Below, in pieces: positions 10,800 to 22,600 of a stretch of DNA of 64,000 nucleotides (within the stretch, counting starts at the first letter, position 1; the number at the start of each line of letters is the position of its first letter). Under the pieces are notes generated by a model, which saw only the letters and a list, made by a program, of their open reading frames with translations, was not told the origin of the DNA and did not search any database. This DNA comes from Protonemura montana (taxonomy: Eukaryota > Arthropoda > Insecta > Plecoptera > Nemouridae), in assembly GCA_947568835.1 (NCBI GenBank), contig OX387609.1, positions 6,773,660 to 6,837,659 of the forward strand, in the 5' to 3' direction. A program made the translations under genes and the position numbers.

Positions 10800-12250
10800 T
10801 TAAAGATTTTGAAGTTGTCCTAAAAATATCATCCAGATTGGTCCAGATTGGTTAGCAGAGAAAATAAAACGCACAGAAATAAAAAGATAATTAGAACATT
10901 GTGCTTCTGCGGATATTTAAATTGAGTTTTCACACCGATCGCTTCGCTCATTCAAAGAAGCAAAGTTATGTTCCAAATTTGAAAAATCTTTCACCTTTGT
11001 GAGATGAAGATTTAACAAGAAACAAACCGTTGCCTAGCGCAATGGCAACCATTCTTGGTAACTTTGGTGATGTTGTTTGGTTAGTAGGTACGAAGTGTTG
11101 TTTGGTATGGCTAGTCTACATATTGTGCATAATGGCTAACCCATTATCTTTGATTAATCTCTGATTACCCCATTAAGTTCACTAAGGTATCCGCATCTAA
11201 CTATCTTCAACAACTTCCAAAGCTCCTAAAATTCGGTACAGCAGAAGTTTTACTGAGTTATTTTGATTATCATATTAATTTGTATTAAAACAAACTATTT
11301 AACCACTTTTCAAGACTTAATTATGCTTTGTTATCTGGTAATCACAGAACAAAACTATCCCACAAACATTAAAAATAAAAGAAAGGAGAACAGGCACGCC
11401 CAGTTCTTTATGATTTGTCGTTTTAATTATAAATTACATATAAAGTCATCCGACTGGCACCAGAATTAATATTATCTCTTGGCCATCTTACCTTGGCCCG
11501 GTCGCTGGTACCCCCTATCACTACACTGCTTGTCTCCATGCCCTTCGGTGACCCCCCCGAGCGATTACCACCACCTAATTAATACACAGAGGGGTGGGGA
11601 TTAAGGGGCGCTGTAGGTCTGGGGAGTTTCGTGCTATCTTCGAATATTTTCGCGACATTCGGCGACGGTTCGTGGGTAGTGAGTCATGAGATTGCCGCAC
11701 GCACGTTTTCTGCAGAAAGACAATTAGGATCACGCTAGATGTAATTTCGATGCATGGTCGAAAAACAATATGGCAATTTTCGTGACGTTGCAAGGTTGGA
11801 GTTTGAGTGCCGCAAGTTGATTGTGATTGATATCTAATTTTTTGTTTGTGATGACATTTTTTTGACATGTGTGGTTTTGTGGGAGGATTCTGTTTTTTGT
11901 TTGACACGTGTATCCACAAGGCTTGTTTGATGTTTGAAAATATGGAACTTTGCTTCATGGTTTCACTTTGAAAAACTAAGGTTCGAAGGGGATATAATTT
12001 TAAATATTTCACTAAGCGATCATTTGATAATAATACAATAAGCAACTAAAGGTGCTCGGTGTTATAGCTAAACGCTATGTGCTAGGGGCCTTGCATAATC
12101 TTGCAATTTCGCTTAAAATTATTTTCAGAGAATTACTTCTCAGCAAATGTCGTTAACTTTTAGAATTGACAAATTGACAAATTTTAGATTGTGTACAATC
12201 TTATACGCAGCGTTTGTCTACAAATCTCTTAAGATGAAAATAAACGTATT
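10800..12250. other. Gene-free stretch
   Basis: No gene supported. A 156-codon minus-strand open frame at 11575-12045 has no recognisable domain, a biased composition and no splice or neighbour context, so I do not call it. Confidence 0.4.
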
Positions 12251-12254
12251 TTTA

Positions 12255-12390
12255 GGATGAAATCGTATTTAAATTGCAAACGCTTGCAATGCGCGGGGTA
12301 TTTTATTATTAACAACACTATAACCATCTCAAAAATTAATGCCCAAACGGGGACATCAAATTTTAAGACGATTATAGTGTTGATAATAAT
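12255..12390. repeat. Copy of ATTATTA inverted-repeat element, reverse orientation
   Basis: Contains AAATTGCAAACGCTTGCAATG, TATTTTATTATTAACAACACTATAACC and GCCCAAACGGGGAC, then the inverted arm TATAGTGTTGATAATAAT. GCCCAAACGGGGAC is the reverse complement of part of the tRNA-like segment inside the copy at 44558-44812. Confidence 0.6.
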
Positions 12391-12828
12391 TAAAAAACGT
12401 ATTTTTCTTTGGCTGTGACCAAACCTGACAGTTACCTCTTTCAAACTGGTCCTTCGATTCAATGTTCTTAGATAAGTGAATCGTGGTCTAGCAACTTCGA
12501 AATTTCCTTTCCTTTACGTGTAAGCCACACAGGGTCATTTAGGTTAGAAAGACATTTGAAATAAAATTATACACCCCGAAAATAAATCTGGAAAGTTATT
12601 GCTACCCACATAGAATCGACTGAAATAGGGTTTTTAATAGGTTACGTCTTGTTGACCTTTATCTAGAAGGACAGCTCGGTGCCGGTACGAAACCCTGTTC
12701 CTCTTGTCGAGGAACTCAATGTCCACCAACGACATTGCCTAGGACAAATCAACTAGCAGGAAAATTCAAATGTTTAATCAGCTGCACTGAAATAAGTCCT
12801 CTACTCAACTAGTTATATTTATTTATTT

Positions 12829-13245
12829 GTGGTGTTTAACTACGCACTGTTTTGACAACTGGCCATGCGGCACTGGTCTAATGGTGTCGGTAAATGAGTG
12901 GATGATGATGAGAATGATGATGAATCTAACCTAGCCAAGAAGGGAGGAGGGGAAACCCGGTGCCGACACGTAGCCTACTCCTGTCAAAAAGCACCAAGGG
13001 GACCACCGGCTTAACGTCCCTTCCGAAGGACGGTACAACTCGAACAGCAGGATTCCTCCACAAATCCATGATGTCGAGAGGTTGATAAGCAAGGCGAATG
13101 AAGTTGCTGTACAAACTTTCATCCCTCTAACCTCTCTCCCGAACAGATTTGGTCGTGTGTATGATGGTCACCCATCGAATACCTGACTCAGCGCAGTGTT
13201 GCTTAACTTCGGTGATCTAATGAGAACCGGTGTAACGCTCTTAGC
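12829..13245 (-). mobile_element. 5S-rRNA-derived SINE, near full length (copy 1)
   Basis: On the minus strand this reads from a 5S-like head (GGTTCTCATTAGATCACCGAAGTTAAG..., then TTCGATGGGTGACCATCAT) through a conserved body (CCTCTCGACATCATGGATTTGTGGAGGAATCCTGC, CCTTCCGAAGGGACGTTAAGCC) to a tail after GCATGGCCAGTTGTCAAAACAGTGCG and an AAAT-rich end. The head matches the part of 5S rRNA that carries the internal RNA polymerase III promoter. It is one of at least six copies in the window. Open frames inside it are not genes. Confidence 0.8.
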
Positions 13246-13269
13246 GAAAACTTGCCCCCAAATAACTTC

Positions 13270-13552
13270 TTTACCGCGACACAAATGGAGGATGACTACT
13301 AGATGGAGGCACCGTCGTTTCGAGTGTTAAGAAATATAATTTCATTATTTCTCGCACATTATTCGCATTTACAACTGGTTTTCGCCTAATTAATCTCTTT
13401 TCATGCTTACCTCAACGATTGATGCACATGTTTCGGTATTTTAAGGTCGTGATTATTAAATTGTAGAGGTTTTTTAAAAAGAACAGCCACATGCGCCACC
13501 GGGAGGAATCTACCGTTACCACGTGTTGCCGGCTCGTTTGCTCAGCAGAACT
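13270..13552 (+). repeat. Dispersed AT-rich element, family C (copy 1)
   Basis: Begins near AAATGGAGGATGACTAC, contains GGCACCGTCGTTTCGAGTGTTAAGAAAT, then CCTCAACGATTGATGCACATG, and ends near TTGCCGGCTCGTTTGCTCAGCAGA. The same order of blocks recurs at 31035-31312 and reversed at 16838-17115, and related pieces form the inner palindrome at 53308-53738. No coding capacity; probably a non-autonomous DNA element. Confidence 0.7.
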
Positions 13553-14110
13553 TATGTTACCACAGGTATACTATGGCCTAGCATAGGAGGTTCAATGGTA
13601 GATTCAACGTTTGGTAGCAATGGAGATGCTGGGATCACCTGACAGAGCTTCTCAATTCTGCTATCATATGCTACCACGGGTATATCATGGCCTAGCATAG
13701 GAGGTTCAATGGTAGATTCAACGTTTGGTAGCCATGGAGATGCTGGGATCACCTGATTAAGCTTCTCAATTCTGCTATCTTATGTTACCACGGGTATATC
13801 ATGGCCTAGCATAGGAGGTTCAATGGTAGATTCAACGATTGGTAGCCATGGAGATGCTGAGATCACCTGATAAAGCTTCTCAATTCTGCTATCTTATGTT
13901 ACCACGGGTATATCATGGCCTGGCATGGGAGGTTCAATGGTAGATTCAACGATTGGTGGCCATGGAGATGCTGAGATCACCTGACAGAGCTTCTCAATTC
14001 TGCTATCTTATGTTACCACGGGTATATCATGGCCTAGCATAGGAGGCTCAATGGTAGATTCAACGATTGGTAGCCATGGAGATGCTGAGATCGCCTGACA
14101 GAGCTTCTAA
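13552..14110 (+). repeat. 114-bp satellite array (about 5 units)
   Basis: CTCAATTCTGCTATC recurs at 13651, 13765 and 13879, exactly 114 bp apart. A unit holds ACCACGGGTATATCATGGCC, GGAGGTTCAATGGTAGATTC and CCATGGAGATGCTGAGATC. Reverse-oriented units form another array at 21170-21620, and isolated units lie at 22165-22345 and 44425-44505. Confidence 0.93.
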
Positions 14111-16837
14111 AATGTACCTTCTTATCCTACCCGCGGACTATATTTTTGACTTATGACTCGAGTGTTTGCGCAAGCGCCCAAGGTCAAACACAACGCTAGA
14201 ACACAACTAGCGGGTCGGTGTAAAATATTGTACACATAGAATTCAAAATATCAGATTATAACAGTAAAAAATAAATATTGCGACAATGTTTCGGTAGTGC
14301 GCACGACTCATTCGATGGCTGCCATGGATATCATCAAACTGTCAAAATGTCAGAGGTTTTGCTGCTAAAATAATACGAGTGATGCATTCAAATTCCTGTG
14401 TCAGAGTCGAGGTCCAAGCCAAGCGCAACACACCACATAACTGGCGGGAAGAGGGTAACTACAATCTTTCGTCGTTAATACGTTAGTGTTTTAAAATTCA
14501 GAATTTCATTTGTGTTCCTGCGGAAACCACTGGAGGCCAATTCAGAAATAGCGAGAGAGAAAAAAAGTTATTGGACTATTCTCAGTTCCTTGCTATAAAA
14601 ACGGTATTGACCGCGTTGAAACCACAAGGCAAAATAACTTGACGTAGAGCTGGATTTAACCTAACAGCTTTCATGGGTTAATTTTGCTGTTTGAGCGGCC
14701 ATTTTTGAGTGATTCTTAAGAAATTTTGAATAAATAAATTGCTACTCAAAATATCTACTGACATAATCGCTGAGGTTAGCTCTCAAATGCTAAATTGGAA
14801 ATAAATTGGAGGGTTATTATTTGTGAAGATAGTTTAACATTAGCCCTGAGACTCTAAGCATATAAACACAATGGTAACAGTTAAAACCACTTTACTCTGT
14901 AGCGATTTAAAGACATGAACAATATCTCTATTCAACTTATTTTGTACACTTGAGTCTATCCTAGATATACAACATGGACATTTTATTAAAAGTTCTTATA
15001 CAATTTTCAACTTAATTAAAAAAAAAAAAATCCACCGAAATTTCAATCCAAGCGTGCAAGTAAAAACTAATTAAAGAAAAAAAAATCAGAATCACGTGAT
15101 TGGCCCAGACCATGCAATGACCATCGAAAATTCGTCGCCCAAACCTCGTCGCCAAAATCCCTACTTCCCCCTCGCCCACAAATCGCATGTCCTCCCACCA
15201 TTCTCGCCGGTCCAATTAGCCTCCACTGATTGAATGCACCCCGTGCCACCACCAATTACCAAGAGTCCCTGCGATCAATTGTTGAATGCCCCCTGTGCCC
15301 CCCTAGTCTCGACCCGTCCCGGCTATTTCTGTAACGTTCCCGTCTATTCCGGGATGTCGCTATTTCACCTGGATCATGTCTCTGCTGCTGATTCTGCTGC
15401 AGTGAACTATTACTGTGTGTAACGGGTTAAACGATTTATTGCCAGTCGGGTTATATCGCGTTATGGATACGGAGACATACGAGGTTCGAAACGGTGAATG
15501 CCATTCGAGAAAGTCACGGAACTAGCGACTCTACTATATTGTGTGCCATAGATATAAAGGGTTTAGCGTGCAATTTTTTGTTAGTGGAAAGTTGTTATTT
15601 CTGCAAAAGATGTTCACTCTCTTTTTTTGCTGACATTTAAATTAAAATTAATATCCAGGACGTTAAAATGCGACTTAATTGCAGTGCCTGTTAATGTGCA
15701 CGAATAGGAAATGCAAATAAATTATATCTTCGCTTAATCTAACTCTTTTGCAACACAATTGTGCCGTGATATTTCTGAAGTTAACTCTTTTTTTCGAGAG
15801 GGGTTAATCTTGGAGCTGTTTTGACGAATTTTGACCGGCAAACTCTAGGTTTGACGGGCAGGGGCCGAGGTGGGGTATCGACGGTTTCAATCTTCGTTTA
15901 AACTAGTTTAGACGGGTTGGAAATAGTAAGAACGGGCATAGAACGGGCATAGACAGGGTTTTGAATGATTGGGTCAGGTTAGGACAGATTGGAGTGGCTT
16001 TAGACCAGATTATACTCGGTTTAGACGGGGTAAGAACCGACAGAGACGTGCAGGATAGGGTGTAAGAAGATTCGGACGGGTAACAGCGGGTTTAGGACTA
16101 ATTTATATGATCTGGAGAAACAAGTGTCTATTGGTGAGAACTAATTGGGGTTAAAATACCTAAAGAATGGAAATGTTGCCTTGAAACAATATTTCCGCTT
16201 GCGGGTGAGCTGAAAAATCATGTTTCAGCCCGAATAATACCGCCAAAAAACAGTATTTTATAACAATTTAACAACCTGTCTTGGAAATCACGCACCGCGT
16301 CAACTTTTGACGCCCATTTACAGCGATTGTGCACCGCGCATGCAATGCAAACAATTACTGCATTCAAATACCACAACACTGTGCCAAGGTCGCCAGACAA
16401 CTGCATCAGCTGCAGTCACAGCCACATGCATTTATAAACAAGAAACAAAAACACAAAACAAACTCTTGCTCTCGTGATGCTTTGAATTAAAAAGTTTTGA
16501 CGGCGTCTCCCCCCCCCCCTCCCCCCTTGTCCATCACACAAATAGCTTATGTGAAAACCACGCCAAAGTTAGTGGCAAAAAAAAAAAATCTGTTTTCTTA
16601 TGTTCGGTTTGAAGGAAACGTCGATTTTTTCCGTTGCCGAGCTACGTGAGTGCCACCAACTTATCTTGTTTCAGAGATAATTTTGCCCATTATATCATGG
16701 CAAAGTTAGCAAGGTTGTGCGATCACGTGATTTCAGCCGAATGCTTCAAAACACGTCCCAGAGGTTCTGTCTAGTGTCAAATATGTCGCAGAAAGCATTG
16801 AGTTTATAGATAAAAGTCAGAGGGCCAGTGTTGATAT
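14111..16837. other. Gene-free stretch with degenerate G-rich repeats
   Basis: No gene supported. Roughly 15830-16100 repeats GACGGG/AACGGGCATAGA-like words in a degenerate way. A C run (about 16508-16525) lies further on. Short open frames at 15012-15422 overlap on both strands and look random. Confidence 0.4.
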
Positions 16838-17115
16838 TAAACTTTCTGCGGAGCGAACGAACCGGCAACATGTGTTAACGGCAGGTGCCACCCGATGGCG
16901 CGTGCGGCCGCCCTTTTTACAATAAACCTATTAAATTAAATGATCACAACTTAAAATATCGCTGCATGTATATCATTCGCCAGTCTTAAATGCGAGTAAT
17001 CTGAGAGAAATAACGAAATTAAATCTCTTAACGACGGCGACTCCATCTAGCAGCATCCTCCACTTTTGTCATTAAAGTAGTCATTTGGCGGCCATTTTGC
17101 GCAAAGACAGTTGAA
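16838..17115 (-). repeat. Dispersed AT-rich element, family C (copy 2)
   Basis: Reverse-oriented relative of 13270-13552: GAACCGGCAACATGTGTTAACGG at the left, GAGAAATAACGAAATTAAATCTCTTAACGACGGCGACTCC near the right, then GTAGTCATTTGGCGGCCATTTTGCGC. The last block also occurs in the palindrome near 53645-53675. Confidence 0.6.
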
Positions 17116-19621
17116 TTAGGCATAGAAAAAATGTCGGCTCACGGTTTTCGAAAATGGCCGCGTACCAATTAACAAAATATTAACTTACAGAGTACGCCTA
17201 GGCTAACTAGCAGGGCTTCGCAAATTCAAATGAAGTTCTTTCCAGGATTTCGCTCAGGGATGCCAAGCCAGTCGAGTTTTTCCCCTTGATACAGATATTT
17301 TGCGAAATGTGAGGATAAAAGCTACCATTCTATACCAATTTTGTTAAACATCTTTTGAAGTAACTAGAGTTTAGGTTAGGGACAGGTAACAATTCGTTTG
17401 AAAAGCACAGTATGGTTGTATGCTACTTCTACGAATACTAAATTAATGCTGTCGAGCGATTAAATTACCACAAACGAGAAAAAGCAGCATTATTACATCT
17501 GCTTAATTAATAATTGTTATCATAAACAAATGAAATTTTGATCAAACGCATCTAGAATAGCTGTCAGAGTCCTCTCATACAAATCTTACACTTTATCAAA
17601 CATTTAACGGACACTTAAACATTTAACAAGCCAATTGATCGCCACGATCAGACACTGACAGCCACTTTACACCACATAAGGAACAATGCCCCTCTCCCTC
17701 TCCCCAACAGTGCATTGCGCTCATGCAGTGCCCCCTCTTTGGGTCGCTTGCCCCCTCTCTCCGTATCTGCATTGCATGGCGGGCGTGCGGGGGCAGCCCC
17801 GTTCATTCCATCGGTTGGGGAGCCTAAGCCGAGACGTGATTCGCGCCTACCGCTGAATAGAAATTCACACAATTGCGACAAAAAGGTGTTTTCAATTTTT
17901 TTTAATAACCCGCCTCGTGGAATTAAATTAAAATACAACATATCCTGATTGTTTTTTTTTTTATGTATGCCTGCCTTCCTACTCTTTCCCACGAATTTTT
18001 TAATTGTTGCTAAATGCATAATCATATTTACCATATTTATCATAGTGTCATGGGACGCACTCAGCTAACTTTATGTTATGTCTTTAAAACACAAAATTCA
18101 ATAAATAGCCACATTTCCTTTCAATCCTCGCCGCATTAGATAGGAGCCGGCTCACAAAACCAATAACAGCTACCATCTCTTTTGTCTAGTACAAGCAAAA
18201 CTTTGGAAGACCTAGGCGTCTTAATGTCCCGTAATCGAGTGACCTTCACATAGATAAATTATATGTCTTCGTGGACTAGTTTCCCTTCCTACCCGTGGTG
18301 GGGGCAGGAAGGAAGTAAGGTGGGAGTAGGGTGGGGGCGGCAGAGGGGAGGCCACCGTCGATAAGACAATATTATCATTTAAACGCCCCGCTTTGAGCCA
18401 GTGGGTAGGCTACCCGCGTTATAGCCAGGTGGTTTGGGTTGCCGGTCTTTCGCAGAGGGCAGTTCGATTTTGTCGTAATATGTTTTAGAGATGGTGTTTT
18501 GAATTCGATGGTTTGATTGAGGTAGTCTTTGATTTAATTTCGCTTTGTAGTTATAGCTGGCAGAGTTGAGAAAGTTGATAGTGGCTTGTATGAAAAAAAT
18601 TGCTCATTCACCTAACTGTTTTTCTTTTGGCGGACTATCGAAATTGATATTTGTCAAAATGGATTCTCTATTATGTATTTCCGATCTCTTTACACTGTAT
18701 AGCTTGCTTAAGGTATTTAATTAAACAAAAACTCAGCCTTGTATACAAAAATCAAGTAAAGGCAAGATTCAAAGCTTACAGTGCATTATTCAAAACAGCA
18801 TTTGGTAAACAATTTCAGCATCACCGTCGTTGCATTTTGTTTCAAATGTTCGTAAACGTTGGCAGAGTTAAATTGTCGATACGGTCAGGAAATAACCTCC
18901 GTGTAACACAAATTTAATCGTTGTAATCGACAAGAGTCGTTTAGCGGTTGATTAAGAAAATAACGACCCGTTTACTTAGATTTAACGGAGCTGACTGACT
19001 TAATAAAGTCTTGGTGGACCGTTTTTTCCTTTACCAACCAGAAAACCATGTCAAGCAACTGATTTAAAAAGTTTAGAATTGGGACCAATTTAAAAATGAC
19101 CGGTGATAAGGACAACTGACATTAGGCTCAAAACACTGCTGATTGAATACTTATATTAACTTCTTTTACATTTTTATTTTTTACCGAGCACTAATAACCT
19201 GCATTTTATCTCCTAGCCCGGAAGTGAACCGCTTGAAAAGCGGCAATTATCTTTCTCAGGAAAAAATATATCCGTCGGCTCGGCAAAACAATACCAATAA
19301 TAATCAGTTATTATTAACTGTGTATGCAATGGCAGGACATTATCGTTTTTGAGAGGGTAAACATTTCCATTTATAATGAAATACTCGTTCCATTGCCAGC
19401 GTTTGTAATTTCAATAAAAATTAACCAGAAAAATTTCGACTGTCAGTCACGAGTAAATTATGACACCGTCGTAGAGTGAAACTAAAGGCACTTTGAACAA
19501 CGTGAACCCCCAACAACACGCAACTTTCAAAAGTCGCAATCAACCGTCCCAAGGCCAGTCCTGAGTGAAGGTCAATCTAACGACCTCGAGCCTCCTAACC
19601 TAATTTCGTTGGTCTCTACAG
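17116..19621. other. Gene-free stretch upstream of the TTLL2-like gene
   Basis: No gene supported. A locally GC-rich patch at about 17690-17860 and a G-rich patch at about 18290-18350 break an AT-rich background. A promoter or untranslated first exon of the TTLL2-like gene may be here, but nothing marks it. Confidence 0.4.
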
Positions 19622-19670
19622 GTGGGAATTGCGAGTGGGCCCTGGCTTCGTCCAGGACGCCGTCAGCAAC

Positions 19671-22600
19671 ATGGAGTTCGACAGCGGGCCTTTCATTTTC
19701 CGCATGAACGACAACGGCGTGGGACCTAACCTCCTGCGGCAGGTACCTGGACAACGCTCTTACAATTACAGACATGTTAAAAAATGCAAAAATTTGATAT
19801 TTTTCAATCAGTGGTTTTCAAATGAGAATTTTTCCAAATGCAGAAAATCAATAGCACACAACAGTTCGATCTGTCATAAACATTGAGATAAAAATAGTCA
19901 AAAATAGGCACAAAATGTCACAAAAATAGACGGAAATCGTAAAAAAATACCCTTTTTTAACCAGCTATACGTTGAAGGTAAAGTAAATTTAAGAAATGTT
20001 TTGGTATCAGCAATCGTTCAGTCGTCATACTAGCTATATCGTAACCATGACTTTAGGTAAAGGTCAGTTATTGAACACCCAACCGCTTGCTTCAAGAATC
20101 ATTCTATCAATTTAGACCATGGGTGCCCGAAAAGTAACGGAATTCGGACATGCACGATAGCGGTAGCATTTCCACTACGAAAATGGCACATTTTACTATT
20201 GCTCGTGTGGGTCAATGTAGCAAGAGAGCTATATAGTCAGCCATTTTAAATAGTCCTTACAATGAATAATTTGTACAATTGTAATTTATTCAATTAAAGG
20301 GACTTTAAGTATACCGTGGTAAAGTGGTAAAGCAAGGATGCCTGGATCTGGATCGAAAGCGTTAATGAGGGAAAGAATGTATATTTTATTTTGGCCAAGT
20401 ACGGGAATGGGAATGGAAAATGGGTCAACGCTGGAATACGAGTAAAAGTACACTGTAAAAACTGTCACAATTCACTTGGATTAAGTTTTTTTTTTCCGAA
20501 CAATATGGTTCTCAATGCTAGATAAGACTAAAATAGTCGCAGCAATTTGAATCAAAATATGAACAGGCAACAACGGCTATGTAAACCAGCTTTACGAGCA
20601 ACAAACAAAGTACGAACGCTCACAAAAGCATTGCAGTTGAAGGAAAACCTCAAGAAAAATCACGAAAGTTTGTACACGGGAGTGATTGCTTGAAAGAAAA
20701 TAGAATAAATAAAATTTGAAAGTCTGATTTTGACAGGTGGAGATAAATCAGTGACTGCCCACGCCAGCCAGCGTCTGTGTGCGCTCAACTTTGAGCCAGT
20801 TTTCATTCCAACGAAGCAAATTATACAAATGTCCAGATGACATTAACAGTTGAGTAAAAGGGATGCTAAGTTCAAGAATTGACGCAAAGAAACAGTGCAT
20901 TTCTTTGCAGAAACCGCAATCACGCAATCACTCGTGGCGAACTTTTTACAGATCTAACAGAAATAAATTTTTTGAGCTCTGTGCTTGAAATATTTTGAAA
21001 GTTTTTAAACTGATGGCTCGTTTTGCACTATCGAATGAAATTCACAGAGGACTTTTAAAACCACTTTCTTGGAGATTGTGACAAGTGACAAATTAGCAAA
21101 CAAAACTCTACATCCAATGATAAATTCATGCTAAGTCCCGTGGATTCAACTACAACCAGTGGGTAAACCATCATAGGGTGCGGGTACACCCGTGGTAACA
21201 TAAGATAGCAGAATTGAGAAGCTCTGTCAGGCGATCTCAGCATCTCTATGGCTACCAAACGTTGAATCTACCATTGAACCTCCTATGCTAGACCATGATA
21301 TACCAGTGGTAACATAAGATAGCAGAATTGAGAAGCTCTGTCAGGCGATCTCAGCATCTCTATGGCTACCAAACGTTGAATCTACCATTGAACCTCCTAT
21401 GCTAGACCATGATATACCCGTGGTAACATAAGATAGCAGAATTGAGAAGCTCTGTCAGGCGATCTCAGCATCTCCATGGCTACCAAACAATTAATCTACC
21501 ATTGAACCTCCTATGCTAGACCATTATATACCCGTGGTAACATAAGATAGCAGAATTGAGATATTCTGCTATATCCTATATACACGACGTAAATTGAATC
21601 TACCATCGGACCTCCTATGCTTGACAGATTATTTTGTTTTCAAAGTTGATAACGAAAATGGCAATCATAGAAAAATGTTTCGTCTACATAGTGGGTCACA
21701 CATTTAAGGGCCAACATCCCCGTTCCTCACATTGCATAATCGATGGAATGAGCCCACCCATCTTACCGTTACCAAGTCAGACTCAATTGTCTCCCGAACC
21801 CCTTTCCGGGATTGACACGGGAATGCGTGTCATCCCGATAATACGTGCGTGTAACTTCCCCCTCACCACCAACACACCGTGCGAGAGAGCGTCTATCTTC
21901 CTTCCCAGCTGGCGCGACCGGTCCCAGAATCGAACACGCGACCTGCGTGAGCGATTCTTTTAATTTTTTATTTCCACTACTTGTTTGTTCTCTCCCCCTT
22001 CTGTCCCCCCCCCCCCCCCCCCCCCCACCATGTTCCACCGCTCCCTCACAGATCCATCCACGATGTTTAATTTTAGTGCCGGAACTATCGCTGCAGTGGC
22101 GTAGGTAAGAACTACCCTCTATTATCCTAAGAAATCTCGTGTTGTTACCAGCGTATTCAAAAGATACGATAGGAGGTTGGTTCAATGGGAGATTCAACGT
22201 TTGGAAGCCATGGAGATGCTGAGATCGCCTGACAGAACTTCTCAATTCTGCTATCTTATGTTACCACGGGTATATCATGGTCTAGCATAGAAGGTTCAAT
22301 GGTGGGTTCAACGCTTGGTGGCCACGGAGATGCTGAGATCGCCTGACAGAATCTGCTACCATAAGCTAAACCACAATAATTGGGACTTTTGAAATTTGAT
22401 CTCTCAGTCACGTTCTGGGGTCACATTTGTCAGCAAAATTCGCGAGCAACCTGTTGCTCAAACCTAGCAAATAACAGCGGTTTCCAAAATGATCAAACAT
22501 CGGTGAGTCGCTTTAAACGAATGTCCTTGTTCACATTCAGTCTCCGAGGATGTATGCGTTCAAAATTATTTTGGTACCAACTGGCAAAATAAAAGTAATT

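Noticed and set aside
11575..12045. 156-codon minus-strand open frame
   Set aside because: No recognisable domain, odd composition, no splice or neighbour support.
17648..18043. 131-codon minus-strand open frame
   Set aside because: It spans a GC-rich patch and an AT-rich patch of different character and has no recognisable motif.
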